Source of the DNA: WVYX01 sp039586815
GTDB taxonomy: Bacteria > Gemmatimonadota > Gemmatimonadetes > Gemmatimonadales > GWC2-71-9
NCBI GenBank assembly: GCA_039586815.1
Contig: JBDHJR010000002.1
Location: 1-64,000, forward strand
Direction of reading: 5' to 3'
DNA: 64,000 nt
Below the pieces are notes generated by a model. That model was not told where the DNA came from, did no database searches, and was given only the letters and a program-made list of their open reading frames with translations. Made by a program: the position numbers and the translations under genes. Positions within the stretch are counted from its first letter, which is position 1. Every line of letters starts with the position of its first letter. This document shows, piece after piece, positions 23,299 to 31,706 of this stretch.

Positions 23299-24390
23299 AT
23301 GAATGATGCTGCCGGGGGGGGCCGGCCGGTTGTGGTGGTGGCCCAGGCGTTCAAGGAGACCCTGCCGATGGCGCAGGTCGCCGCGGCGCTCGCCGCCGGC
23401 GTCCGGGCCGCCGGGGGGAACCCGGTCGTGCTGGGTGGGAGCGACGGGGGGGACGGGCTGCTGGAGGCCCTGGACCCCAATCTGGCACGCCGCACCTCCC
23501 ATCCCACGGAGGATCCCCTGCGGCGCCCGATATCAGCCGAGATCGGATGGCTCGACGACGAGACTGCGGTGGTGGAGTCGCGCCTCGCCTGCGGCTTGAG
23601 CCTGCTCGAACCGGGCGAGAGAGCCCCTCTGGAGACCACCACGCGGGGCGTGGGGCTCCTGATCCGGGAGGCGGTGGCCGCCGGCGCGCGGCGCGTCTAT
23701 GTGGGGCTGGGCGGCAGCGCGACCATGGACGGTGGTGTGGGGATGGCGCGCGCATGGGGCTGGCTACCGCGGGACGCTGAGGGCCGCGTGCTCGCGGAGG
23801 GTGGTGGCGCCCTGCCGGACCTGGCGGAGCTCGTGCCCGGAACCCGGCCCAGTGCCGAGTTGGTGGGATTGTGCGACGTGCGGAATCCCCTGACGGGCGA
23901 AGCAGGTGCGCGCGTATACGCACCCCAGAAGGGTGCGTCACCCGATGAGGTCGAGCGGCTGGCGCGCGGTCTGGAGCGCCTCGCGGCGGTGGCGCTGGCG
24001 CAAGGGGAGGGTGCGCCGCCCGAGGCTCCGGGGTCGGGTGCGGCTGGAGGGCTCGGATTCGGGCTGCTGCTGTTCGGCGGGGGCGTGCTCCGCCCGGGTG
24101 CCGAGTGGGTGCTGCAAGCGGTGGGCTTTGCTCAAGCACTCGAGCAAGCGGCGCTCGTGGTCGTGGGCGAGGGCGCCTTCGACAGCACCTCACTGGAAGG
24201 GAAGCTCACCGGGGAGGTGATGCGGCGGGCCGCGACAGCACGGGTGCCGGTGCTGCTGCTGGCGCCACGGGCCAACTCCGTGCCCGACGGGGTGCTGGTG
24301 GAGTCGGGCGGTGGTGCCTGGTCTGCGGCCGACCTGGAGCGTCGCGCGGCAGAGGCTGTAGACCGAGCGCTTCGTTTGATGGTACCCTGA
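23299..24390 (+). CDS. Glycerate kinase, GarK/GlxK family
   Basis: It phosphorylates D-glycerate, linking glyoxylate or serine breakdown to glycolysis. The 363-residue product has the family marks QAFKETLPMAQVAAAL near the N-terminus, the glycine-rich GGSATMDGGVGMARAWG, and DVRNPLTGEAGARVYAPQKGA in two pieces, with GLGFGLLLF and GEGAFDSTSLEGK later. The ATG at 23299 is preferred to a GTG at 23287, which falls inside the TGTGACGCA repeat. It is followed by glyQS after about 47 bases, with a promoter-like TATACT between. Confidence 0.9.
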   Translation: MNDAAGGGRPVVVVAQAFKETLPMAQVAAALAAGVRAAGGNPVVLGGSDGGDGLLEALDPNLARRTSHPTEDPLRRPISAEIGWLDDETAVVESRLACGLSLLEPGERAPLETTTRGVGLLIREAVAAGARRVYVGLGGSATMDGGVGMARAWGWLPRDAEGRVLAEGGGALPDLAELVPGTRPSAELVGLCDVRNPLTGEAGARVYAPQKGASPDEVERLARGLERLAAVALAQGEGAPPEAPGSGAAGGLGFGLLLFGGGVLRPGAEWVLQAVGFAQALEQAALVVVGEGAFDSTSLEGKLTGEVMRRAATARVPVLLLAPRANSVPDGVLVESGGGAWSAADLERRAAEAVDRALRLMVP

Positions 24391-24393
24391 GGC

Positions 24394-24399
24394 TATACT
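24394..24399 (+). promoter_or_regulatory. -10 box of a glyQS promoter (putative)
   Basis: TATACT, a near-consensus -10 element, lies right after the glycerate kinase stop and 38 bases before the glyQS start. The matching -35 region (TTCGTT at 24371-24376) is weak. Confidence 0.4.
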
Positions 24400-24437
24400 T
24401 GGCGGTTCAGCACGTCCTCACACTGACCCCTGCGGCA

Positions 24438-25769
24438 ATGGCTGATACTCAACTGATGGATAAGCTCGTGTCCCTGGCCAAGCGCAGGGGCTTCATCTTC
24501 CAGTCCTCCGAGATCTACGGTGGCGTGGGCTCCGTATGGGACTACGGACCGCTCGGTGTCGAGCTTAAGAAGAACCTCAAGGAGGCCTGGTGGCGCTCCA
24601 TGGTGTACGAGCGCGACGACATCGAAGGGCTGGATGCGGCGATCCTCATGCACCCGCGGGTGTGGGAGGCCTCGGGGCACGTGGAGGGGTTCACGGACCC
24701 GCTGGTCGACTGCCGTACCTGCAAGGCGCGCTTTCGGGCGGACCAGCTCGACCAGGGACAGTGCCCGCAGAAGCCCAGCAAGAAGCCGGGCGAGGCGCAG
24801 CAGTGCGACCTGACCGAGCCCCGCATGTTCAACCTGATGTTCCGCACCTTCATGGGGCCGGTCGAGGACGACGCCTCGGTCGTGTACCTGCGGCCCGAGA
24901 CGGCTCAGGGCATCTACGTCAACTACCTCAACGTGATGCAAGCGGCCCGCCAGAAGCCGCCCTTCGGAATTGCCCAAGTCGGGAAGGCTTTCCGCAACGA
25001 GATCACACCGGGGAACTTCATCTTCCGAACGCGCGAGTTCGAGCAAATGGAAATGCAGTTCTTCGTGAAGCCGGACGAGGACGAGCGCTGGTTCGATGAG
25101 TGGAAGGAGCGCCGCATGGAGTGGCACCGCGGCGTGGGGATCGCGCCCGACAAGCTGCGGTTCCACGAGCACGCGCCCGATGAGCTGGCTCACTACGCCA
25201 AGAAGGCGTTCGACATCGAGTACGAGTTCCCCTTCGGGTGGCAGGAGTTCGAGGGCATCCACAACCGCACCGACTTCGATCTCAAGCGGCACATGGAGTA
25301 CTCGGGGAAGAAGCTGGAGTACGTGGACACGGCGACGAAGGAGCGCTACGTACCGTACATCATCGAGACCTCCCTGGGTGCGGACCGCCTCGCCCTGGTG
25401 GTGTTGGTGGACGCCTACCGTGAGGAGGAGGTCGAGGGGGAGCAGCGGGTCGTGCTGGGCCTCAAGCCGTCCGTCGCGCCGATCAAGGCCGGGGTGTTCC
25501 CCCTGGTGAAGAAGGACGGCATGCCCGAGGTGGCGCACCACATCTGCGACGATCTGAGGAGCCGGTTCCCGATCTTCTACGACGACGGCGGCTCCATTGG
25601 CCGGCGGTATAGGCGGCAGGACGAAGCGGGCACGCCGTTCGGCGTCACCGTGGACGGGCAGACGCTGGAGGACCAGACGGTGACCGTGCGTGACCGGGAC
25701 TCGCTGGTGCAGGAACGGGTGAGCGCGGACCAGCTCTCGGGCTACCTGGAAGAGCGACTATCCTCGTGA
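24438..25769 (+). CDS. glyQS: Glycyl-tRNA synthetase, single-chain class II
   Basis: It charges tRNA-Gly. This is the alpha2-type (443 aa), not the two-subunit alpha/beta enzyme. It has the motif 1 start GGVGSVWDYGPLGVELK, a Cys cluster (CRTCKARF, then two further Cys) in the insertion, motif 2 RNEITPGNFIFRTREFEQME, and motif 3 with GADRLALVVLVDAY. The C-terminal anticodon-binding domain has KDGMPEVA and GSIGRRYRRQDEAGTPFG. The ATG at 24438 gives the normal start; its stop overlaps the next gene's GTG (GTGA). Confidence 0.97.
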   Translation: MADTQLMDKLVSLAKRRGFIFQSSEIYGGVGSVWDYGPLGVELKKNLKEAWWRSMVYERDDIEGLDAAILMHPRVWEASGHVEGFTDPLVDCRTCKARFRADQLDQGQCPQKPSKKPGEAQQCDLTEPRMFNLMFRTFMGPVEDDASVVYLRPETAQGIYVNYLNVMQAARQKPPFGIAQVGKAFRNEITPGNFIFRTREFEQMEMQFFVKPDEDERWFDEWKERRMEWHRGVGIAPDKLRFHEHAPDELAHYAKKAFDIEYEFPFGWQEFEGIHNRTDFDLKRHMEYSGKKLEYVDTATKERYVPYIIETSLGADRLALVVLVDAYREEEVEGEQRVVLGLKPSVAPIKAGVFPLVKKDGMPEVAHHICDDLRSRFPIFYDDGGSIGRRYRRQDEAGTPFGVTVDGQTLEDQTVTVRDRDSLVQERVSADQLSGYLEERLSS

Positions 25770-27235
25770 GGCTCGATACCCTTCTGGCCCAAGGTGAGGC
25801 GATGCACGAGGAGTTGGGTCGGGAGTACTACCTCACCGGCGCCGGCCTGAAGGGCGATCCCGAGTTCCAGACCATCTACCAGAAGTACGCCGACCTGGTG
25901 AGCGACGCGGCGCTCGCCGCGGCGCGTACGAGCGGCTCCCGCGCGCTGTTGGAGTGGGCGGTGGACACCCGCGTGGGGCGCCTGGTTGCTCCGTACGAGG
26001 AGCGGCAGCTCATCTGGGAGCAGGAGGCTCTCGTCGACGTAAGCGGGCACAGCCTGCCTTATCTGCGAGTTCCCATCGAGCTCGCCAACTGCGCCGATCG
26101 AGAGCAGCGCAACGCAATGGATTTGGCGCGCGCCCGGGCCGGTGCGGAGGGGCTGGCCGAGCTGCGACGCGAGCGCTTCCTGGCGGAGCACGAGGCGGTG
26201 CGGTCGCTGAGCATGGGCGAGTACGTGGAGGCCGTAGGCGGCCTGGCCGGGATCGATCTGGACGCTCTCGGACGCGAGGCGCGAGCCTTCCTCGATCGCA
26301 CACTCGCCATGTTCGAGGAGACCCTGGCGCAGCTCGCCGAGCGGCGGCTCGGCGTTCGGGTGATGGATCTCACCCGAGCGGACTCGGTGCGTCTCTTCAG
26401 GGCCGACCAGTTCGACGCCGCGTTCCCAGCGGACGCCCTGCTCGAGACCGCGGCCGGCCAGATGCGCGAGATGGGACTGGATGCCACACAGGGCGGTCGT
26501 GTGCAGTTCGACACCGAGGAGCGTGAGGGGAAGCAGCCTCGCGCCTTCTGCGTACCGATGCGTGTGCCCGAAGAGGTCTATCTGGTGCTGCGGCCGCGGG
26601 GCGGGCACGCCGACTACCGCACGTTCTGGCACGAGCTGGGCCACGCGATGCACTTCGCGTCGGTGGTTCCCGACCTCCCGTTCGCGGCACGCTGGCTGGG
26701 AGACAACTCGGTCACCGAGGGCTACGCCATGCTGTGGGATCACCTGACCATCGATCCCGACTGGCTCACCCGCTACTGCGGCATGAACGGAAGTGACGCC
26801 GACAGCCTCACCTTCGAGCTGGCGGTCGGAGAGCTGTTCATGGTGCGACGCTACGCGGCCAAGCTCCTCTACGAGCTGGAGCTGCACCGCAGCGACTTCA
26901 CCGGACTGAGTGCTCGCTACGCCGAGCTCTTGACCGATGCGACCCGGTGCCGCTACCTCGAGGACGACTCCCTGCTCGACGTGGATCCCGCATTCTATTC
27001 GGCCCGCTATCTGCGGGCGTGGCAGTTCGAGGCGGTTCTGGCCAGCAGCTTCGTGGAGCGGTTCGGCGAGGACTGGTACCGCAATCCCGAAGCGGGGGCG
27101 GTGGTGCGCGAGCTGATGGGGCGGGGCCAGGCGGACCCGGCCGATCGTCTCGTTGAAGAGGCCACCGGGCAGCGTCTCAGCTTCGATCCCATCGTCACCC
27201 GTCTCGAAGCCCGACTGAGCCGAGGACGCCCGTGA
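25766..27235 (+). CDS. M3/M2-like zinc metallopeptidase
   Basis: A 489-residue, mostly helical protein with the gluzincin motif HELGH at 289-293 and a second-ligand Glu at 318 in VTEGYAM, 25 residues later. This layout resembles oligoendopeptidases (M3) and carboxypeptidase-like M2/M32 enzymes. There is no signal peptide, so it is probably a cytoplasmic oligopeptidase. The GTG start overlaps glyQS by four bases, and its own stop overlaps the next transporter by four (GTGA), so peptidase and symporter may be made together. Confidence 0.8.
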   Translation: MRLDTLLAQGEAMHEELGREYYLTGAGLKGDPEFQTIYQKYADLVSDAALAAARTSGSRALLEWAVDTRVGRLVAPYEERQLIWEQEALVDVSGHSLPYLRVPIELANCADREQRNAMDLARARAGAEGLAELRRERFLAEHEAVRSLSMGEYVEAVGGLAGIDLDALGREARAFLDRTLAMFEETLAQLAERRLGVRVMDLTRADSVRLFRADQFDAAFPADALLETAAGQMREMGLDATQGGRVQFDTEEREGKQPRAFCVPMRVPEEVYLVLRPRGGHADYRTFWHELGHAMHFASVVPDLPFAARWLGDNSVTEGYAMLWDHLTIDPDWLTRYCGMNGSDADSLTFELAVGELFMVRRYAAKLLYELELHRSDFTGLSARYAELLTDATRCRYLEDDSLLDVDPAFYSARYLRAWQFEAVLASSFVERFGEDWYRNPEAGAVVRELMGRGQADPADRLVEEATGQRLSFDPIVTRLEARLSRGRP

Positions 27236-28797
27236 GCAACAAGCGCGAAGCCTTCTCCTCCCGCTGGGTGATGATGCTGGCCATGCTCGGCATGGCCGTG
27301 GGCACCGGCAACATCTGGAGGTTTCCCCGGATCGCCGCGCAGAACGGCGGGGGCGAGTTCATCGTTGCCTGGCTCGCGTTCCTGTTCCTCTGGTCCATTC
27401 CCCTGATCCTCGTGGAGTTCGGGACCGGGCGCCTCACACGCACCGGACCGGTCGGCGCCTTCATCCAGATGATGGGACCGCGCTGGGCCTGGATGGGCGC
27501 GTTCATCGCGTTCGTGGCGACGGCGATCATGTTCTACTACTCGGTGGTGGCCGGGTGGACGATCCGCTACGTGATCGCGTCGCTGATGGGTGAGGTCCCT
27601 CGGCAGGAGCCGGGTGCCTTCTGGAACTCTTTCACGGAATCCTGGTGGCCCGTGCTGTTTCATGGGCTCGCGATGGGCATCGGCACGCTGGTGGTGGCTC
27701 GTGGGGTGCGGGCGATCGAGCGGGTGGCGCGGGTGCTCATGCCCACTCTCATCATTCTGGTAGTGGTGCTGGCGATTCGGGCGGTGACGCTGCCGGGCTC
27801 CTCCGGGGGCCTGGCGTACCTGTTCACCGTCGATTGGGAGGCGCTGGGCAACGCCCGCATCTGGATCGAGGCGCTGACACAGAATGCGTGGGACACCGGT
27901 GCGGGGTGGGGCTTGATCCTGGCGTACGCGGCATACCTCCGCACGCAAGAAGACACCGCTCTCAACGCGTTCATACTGCCGACTGCGAACAACATGGTCT
28001 CACTCCTGGCGGGGATCATGGTGCTGTGCACCGTGTTCGCGGTGGTGCCGCAGCTGGTGGCGAACCTGGCCGCGGACCCCGAAGCGCTGTCCGCATATCC
28101 GGCGCTCGCCGAGGCGGTGCGGGGTGGCGAGGCACTGTCGTCCGACCTCATCCAGCGCACCATCTTCAGCACTGGGAACGAAGGGCTCACCTTCATTTGG
28201 ATGCCGCAGCTGTTTGCGCGAATGCCCTTCGGCCAGTTCTTCATGATCCTGTTCTTCCTGGCGCTCACCTTCGCCGCGTTTACCAGCCTCATCGCGATGA
28301 TCGAGCTGGCCACCCGGGTGCTGCGCGATGCCGGCATGGAGCGCCACCGCGCGGTTCGCGTGGTCGGCGTGGTCGGCTTTCTGCTCGGGCTGCCGTCCGC
28401 GTTCTCGCTGCGCTTCCTGCACAATCAGGATTTCGTGTGGGGCGTGGCGCTCATGGTATCCGGGCTGTTCTTCGCGATTGCCGTTCTGGTGTACGGTGCG
28501 CGGCGCTTCCGCGAGCAGCAACTGAACCACGAGCACTCCGACATCAAGGTGGGGCGCGGCTGGGAGCTGGTCATAACGATCCTGGTGCCACTGGAGGCTC
28601 TGGTGCTCCTCGGGTGGTGGGTCTATCAGGTGCGGGGCGAAGATCTCGCGGGGTGGCTCGACCCGCTGCGCGAGGCGAACGTCGGCACGCTGTTCTTCCA
28701 GTGGGGCGTGGTGTTGGCGGCCTTGCTGCTAGCCAACCGCTGGCTGGCGCGGCACACGCACGGCATCGCGGACCGAGGCCAAGCCGGCGAAGGATAG
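27232..28797 (+). CDS. Sodium-dependent neurotransmitter-symporter (NSS/SNF) family transporter
   Basis: A 521-residue inner-membrane protein with about twelve hydrophobic segments. The first-helix motif VGTGNIWRFPRIAAQNGGG identifies the LeuT-type NSS family, which imports amino acids or similar amines with Na+. EFGTGRLTRTGPVGAF follows in the second span. The substrate cannot be told from sequence. It lies directly behind the oligopeptidase-like gene, suggesting peptide or amino-acid use. Confidence 0.92.
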   Translation: MSNKREAFSSRWVMMLAMLGMAVGTGNIWRFPRIAAQNGGGEFIVAWLAFLFLWSIPLILVEFGTGRLTRTGPVGAFIQMMGPRWAWMGAFIAFVATAIMFYYSVVAGWTIRYVIASLMGEVPRQEPGAFWNSFTESWWPVLFHGLAMGIGTLVVARGVRAIERVARVLMPTLIILVVVLAIRAVTLPGSSGGLAYLFTVDWEALGNARIWIEALTQNAWDTGAGWGLILAYAAYLRTQEDTALNAFILPTANNMVSLLAGIMVLCTVFAVVPQLVANLAADPEALSAYPALAEAVRGGEALSSDLIQRTIFSTGNEGLTFIWMPQLFARMPFGQFFMILFFLALTFAAFTSLIAMIELATRVLRDAGMERHRAVRVVGVVGFLLGLPSAFSLRFLHNQDFVWGVALMVSGLFFAIAVLVYGARRFREQQLNHEHSDIKVGRGWELVITILVPLEALVLLGWWVYQVRGEDLAGWLDPLREANVGTLFFQWGVVLAALLLANRWLARHTHGIADRGQAGEG

Positions 28798-28811
28798 ACG
28801 CGGGCCCGCCC

Positions 28812-29495
28812 ATGCGTTTCGATCACTTCCGTTCCATGGTCGAGCGACTCGCGGCAGAGATCCCGGAGGAGTACATGGCGGGGATCGCCGCCATCGACGT
28901 GAGTCCCAAGACCATCCCCCACCCGGTGGACGCGCACGTCTACACCCTGGGAGAGTGCATACCCATCGATACGGGAACCGACGAGATCCAGTCTCACGTC
29001 GTGCTGTACTACGGCTCGTTTCGTGAGCTTGCGGCGGAGCGCTCCGGCTTCGACTGGCGGCAGGAGTCATGGGATACGCTGCTGCACGAGCTGCGGCACC
29101 ACGTGGAATGGCGCGCGCGCTCCGAGGAGCTGGAGGCGTTCGACGATGCCGTGGAGCAGAACCTGGCGCGCGCGTCCGGGCGCCCGTTCGACCCCGTGTT
29201 CTATCAAGCCGGCGAGCGCGTTGCCGAAGGGGTCTATCGGCTGGACGATGACGTGTTCATCGAGCAGGTGGTGCGCGAGCGCCCCACCGTGGCAGAGTTC
29301 GTGTGGCACGGAGAAGCGTACCGCGTGGCAGTGCCACGAGGGCGACTCCCCCTCTACTTGACGCTCGGCGGCCTGGATCACCCGCCGTCCGGCGATGTGG
29401 TGCTGGTGCTGCGCGGCAAGCCGCGCCTGCGGGACCTGTTCCGCGGCGCTCCACCCGTAACGCAGGAGCACGCCCGTGTCGAATCCTTCGAGTGA
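28812..29495 (+). CDS. Zincin-like metallopeptidase family protein
   Basis: A 227-residue protein with one HExxH motif, HELRHH at 92-97, in the context SWDTLLHELRHHVEW, plus a downstream acidic region. It resembles small minimal zincins of the type annotated as metallopeptidase family (possibly PF06262-like); the assignment is by motif only. The ATG at 28812 is 14 bases after the symporter stop. No signal peptide. Its end overlaps the next small gene by 20 bases. Confidence 0.65.
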   Translation: MRFDHFRSMVERLAAEIPEEYMAGIAAIDVSPKTIPHPVDAHVYTLGECIPIDTGTDEIQSHVVLYYGSFRELAAERSGFDWRQESWDTLLHELRHHVEWRARSEELEAFDDAVEQNLARASGRPFDPVFYQAGERVAEGVYRLDDDVFIEQVVRERPTVAEFVWHGEAYRVAVPRGRLPLYLTLGGLDHPPSGDVVLVLRGKPRLRDLFRGAPPVTQEHARVESFE

Positions 29496-29790
29496 GCGAG
29501 CGGTGCTGCTCGTTACGCGGGACCTGTTCTTCCGCGCCAAGCTCGATGCCTTGATAGAGCTGAGCGGGCACACGGCGGTCCGCTCCGGTCCCGCACGCTA
29601 CGCCGTTCTGGAGTTGGGCGCGGTCACGGCGGACGAGTTGCGCGCGCTTGTGGCGGACGGCGTGCGCGTAGTGGCGTTCGGCTCGCACGTGGGAGTGCAG
29701 GAGCTCAGAGAAGCCCGGGAGGCGGGCGCGCAGGCCGTCCCGAACTCCCAGGTGGAGGCGGCAGTGCGGGCGATGCTCGGCAGCGACTGA
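29476..29790 (+). CDS. Small receiver-like protein lacking the phospho-Asp
   Basis: A 104-residue protein with the alternating beta/alpha layout of response-regulator receivers: VLLVTRDLFF near the start, a strand YAVLELG where the phosphorylated Asp would sit, VVAFGSHV, and EAREAGAQAVP near the end. The Asp position appears as Glu/Leu, so classic phosphorylation is unlikely. It has no output domain. The GTG start at 29476 overlaps the zincin gene by 20 bases. Function unknown; the fold assignment is an inference from pattern. Confidence 0.55.
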   Translation: MSNPSSERAVLLVTRDLFFRAKLDALIELSGHTAVRSGPARYAVLELGAVTADELRALVADGVRVVAFGSHVGVQELREAREAGAQAVPNSQVEAAVRAMLGSD

Positions 29791-29804
29791 CGCGGTGTTG
29801 GGGT

Positions 29805-29810
29805 TATCTT
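29805..29810 (+). promoter_or_regulatory. -10-like TATCTT before the 29857 gene
   Basis: TATCTT fits the TAnCTT -10 style seen elsewhere in this window. The region 17 bases upstream has no good -35 box, so this is weak. Confidence 0.25.
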
Positions 29811-29856
29811 GTGTGGCGAACTGGACGGCTACGACCGATCTGCAGAGGCTGCAACA

Positions 29857-30129
29857 ATGATGCATGAGACGAACACGTCGATTTCCGCGGCCGAGGTGCT
29901 GGAGCGCGCCAAGGAGTTCTTCGCCGAGCGCGATCCCAACCAGGCGGCGTTTGTGGAGCACGAGGGCGAGAGCTTCGCCACGTTCCGCGGACAGGGCGGG
30001 GAAGAGTTAGCCCTTGCCGTGCTTCCGTCGGAAGGCGGCACGCGAGTGCGGGCGTCCACGCTCCTGTTCGATCAGGCCATCGGGCGGTTCTTTTCCACGT
30101 TGCCCACGGCCGGAGGCGATGGCGCATGA
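29857..30129 (+). CDS. Small hypothetical protein
   Basis: A 90-residue protein of unknown function. It is acidic, with a helix-like first half (AAEVLERAKEFFAERD) and a strand-rich second half (FATFRGQGGEELALAVLP, TRVRASTLLFD). I see no signal peptide, membrane span, cysteine motif or known signature. An AGAGG lies about nine bases before the ATG at 29857. The stop overlaps the next gene by four bases (ATGA), so it is coupled to the ubiquitin-like gene and may be its partner. Confidence 0.6.
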   Translation: MMHETNTSISAAEVLERAKEFFAERDPNQAAFVEHEGESFATFRGQGGEELALAVLPSEGGTRVRASTLLFDQAIGRFFSTLPTAGGDGA

Positions 30130-30377
30130 CGGTGCGCGTGTGGGTGCCGGAGGTGTGGGACATAGTGAGCCTCGATGCGGGCCCCGAGTGGACCGTCGAG
30201 CGGCTCAAGAGCGAGGCGCTCGAGCAGGCGACCGGGCGCAAGCCGGACGGCGAGGCCTACGAGGTGAAGTTCCGCGGCGCGCTGGTGCTGGACGAGTCGG
30301 AGACCCTGGCAGGGCTCGGCGCACCCGACAACGCGTCGTTCATCGTGCTGCACGCGCGGCGGCTGCCGGCGAAGTGA
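30126..30377 (+). CDS. Ubiquitin-like beta-grasp small protein
   Basis: An 83-residue protein whose segment order parallels ubiquitin: an N-terminal strand pair (VRVWVPEVWDIVSL), a helix starting TVERLKSEALEQA, a strand YEVKFRGALVLDE, then ETLAGLGAPDNASFIVLHARR. Ubiquitin has the same order TIENVK, LIFAGKQLED, TLSDY and a final VLRLR strand. The end is RRLPAK, without the Gly-Gly needed for conjugation. No E1, E2 or JAB gene is close. It is closer in style to YukD/EsaB-type ubiquitin-like proteins. Fold by pattern, function unknown. Confidence 0.6.
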   Translation: MTVRVWVPEVWDIVSLDAGPEWTVERLKSEALEQATGRKPDGEAYEVKFRGALVLDESETLAGLGAPDNASFIVLHARRLPAK

Positions 30378-31223
30378 TTACTCGAGCAGATCTATAGATC
30401 CGGACACCGCCGACGCGAGAAACGCACGGGCGTGATCTCCCTGCTCGGCGGCCGCCGTGGCAGCGCCCGCCAGCTCTCCACCGGTGAGCACCGCACCGAC
30501 CCACCCTTCCCGATGCCACTTCCCACCGCCCTCGAGTGCCGGGAACTCCGCGCGTTGTGGCGCCGGCCACGGCAGCACGTAGAAGTAGGGCTCGGCGTAC
30601 GACGCGTCGCCCGGGGTCATGCCGACGCCAATGGACCGAGCACGCTCTGGATCGGCCCCAGGGTCGAGCGTGATGAGCGTCGCAATGTCGAAGTGGTGCG
30701 GCCAGATGCGGACGGCGCTGGCGCCTGCGTGGCCCTCCCGCAACTCCTGCAACGCGAGGCCCGCGTTTCCGTACCACCGTGCCAGCTCGGCTAGCGCCGC
30801 CGGATCGGCGTCGAACGCGGCGCGGGTGCCAACGGGGTGGTCCGGCATCTCCTCGGCGCGCCGCGGCAGCCCTCCTTGGGTGCCGATGGCGCCCTCCATC
30901 CATGCGTAGCCGTCGGCCAGTGTGCGACCGGCCAACGGGAACTCCGTGCCGCCGGCCTTGTCGCTGTCGTGGACGGCCAGCGTGAGGTCGGGTACGCGCA
31001 ACGCAGCCCGGGTGCCCGGGGGGGGCCTGAGCGGCCGCGTGAGGAACGCACGCGACTCGCTGTCCCACGTCAGGCTCGTGTGGCTGTCGTCCGGGACCGG
31101 CTCGACGGAGACACTGGCCACCCCCACGAGGACCTGCACGGCCCAGTGAGCCTGCTCGCGCGCGTCGGCGAGTTCTGTTGGCGGGGGCGCACCGAGACGC
31201 TCCCAGGTGGCCTGGCGGGTCAT
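30378..31223 (-). CDS. Hypothetical protein, possible DUF5996-type
   Basis: A 281-residue soluble protein, transcribed leftward and ending against the ubiquitin-like gene. Notable segments are RIWPHHFDIATLI in the middle, then GMTPGDASYAEPYFYVLPWP and GWVGAVLTGGEL; the paired His and the aromatic stretch suggest a conserved ligand or metal pocket. It may belong to the DUF5996-like group, but I am not certain. No signal peptide or membrane span is visible. No function can be assigned. Confidence 0.65.
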   Translation of the reverse strand: MTRQATWERLGAPPPTELADAREQAHWAVQVLVGVASVSVEPVPDDSHTSLTWDSESRAFLTRPLRPPPGTRAALRVPDLTLAVHDSDKAGGTEFPLAGRTLADGYAWMEGAIGTQGGLPRRAEEMPDHPVGTRAAFDADPAALAELARWYGNAGLALQELREGHAGASAVRIWPHHFDIATLITLDPGADPERARSIGVGMTPGDASYAEPYFYVLPWPAPQRAEFPALEGGGKWHREGWVGAVLTGGELAGAATAAAEQGDHARAFLASAVSGSIDLLE

Positions 31224-31297
31224 TGTGCCTTCCGAACAAGAGTGCCCTGTCCTTCGTTCCCCCGGAAGCGGCCCGCCGCCCAGGAGGCGTTGGCGCG

Positions 31298-31519
31298 GTG
31301 GTGCGCAGAACAGACTTCCTCGGGATCGCCACCAGCCTGAGCGGCCCGCCCGACAGCACGCTGCGCAATCAGGTGACGTCGGAGGTGATCTACCGGCTGC
31401 AACTTATGGAAAACCTGCAGGTGTCGCCCAACCTCCAGTTCACCATCAATCCGTCGCAGACCCTCGAGACCGACGCCCTGTGGGTCGTCGGCGTTCTGCG
31501 AGTGCGGGTCTCGCTGTGA
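31298..31519 (+). pseudogene. C-terminal remnant of an OprB-like carbohydrate porin
   Basis: About 73 codons resemble the last strands of OprB-type porins: DFLGIATSLSG, then SEVIYRLQLMENLQVSPNLQ, FTINPSQ and a final VVGVLRVRVSL strand. Complete porins are over 350 residues and begin with a signal peptide; neither is present, and the DNA just upstream has no porin similarity. The piece is probably a decayed leftover. It could be translated from GTG 31298, but an isolated barrel end would not function. Confidence 0.6.
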
Positions 31520-31706
31520 GGCGCTGGTGACCGAGGTGATCCGGCACCGCCTAGCTTGGTTACCCAATCGATGCGAAGTTACCTTGCCGCTCGAAGCATG
31601 TGGCGAAACGGGCCGTTCTGGTATCGCTCCGGCGAGCGTTGCCGCGACGGTCGAGAACGCCGAGGCAATTGAGCGTGTGCACCACCGTGAGAGCGCTTGA
31701 AAGCAG

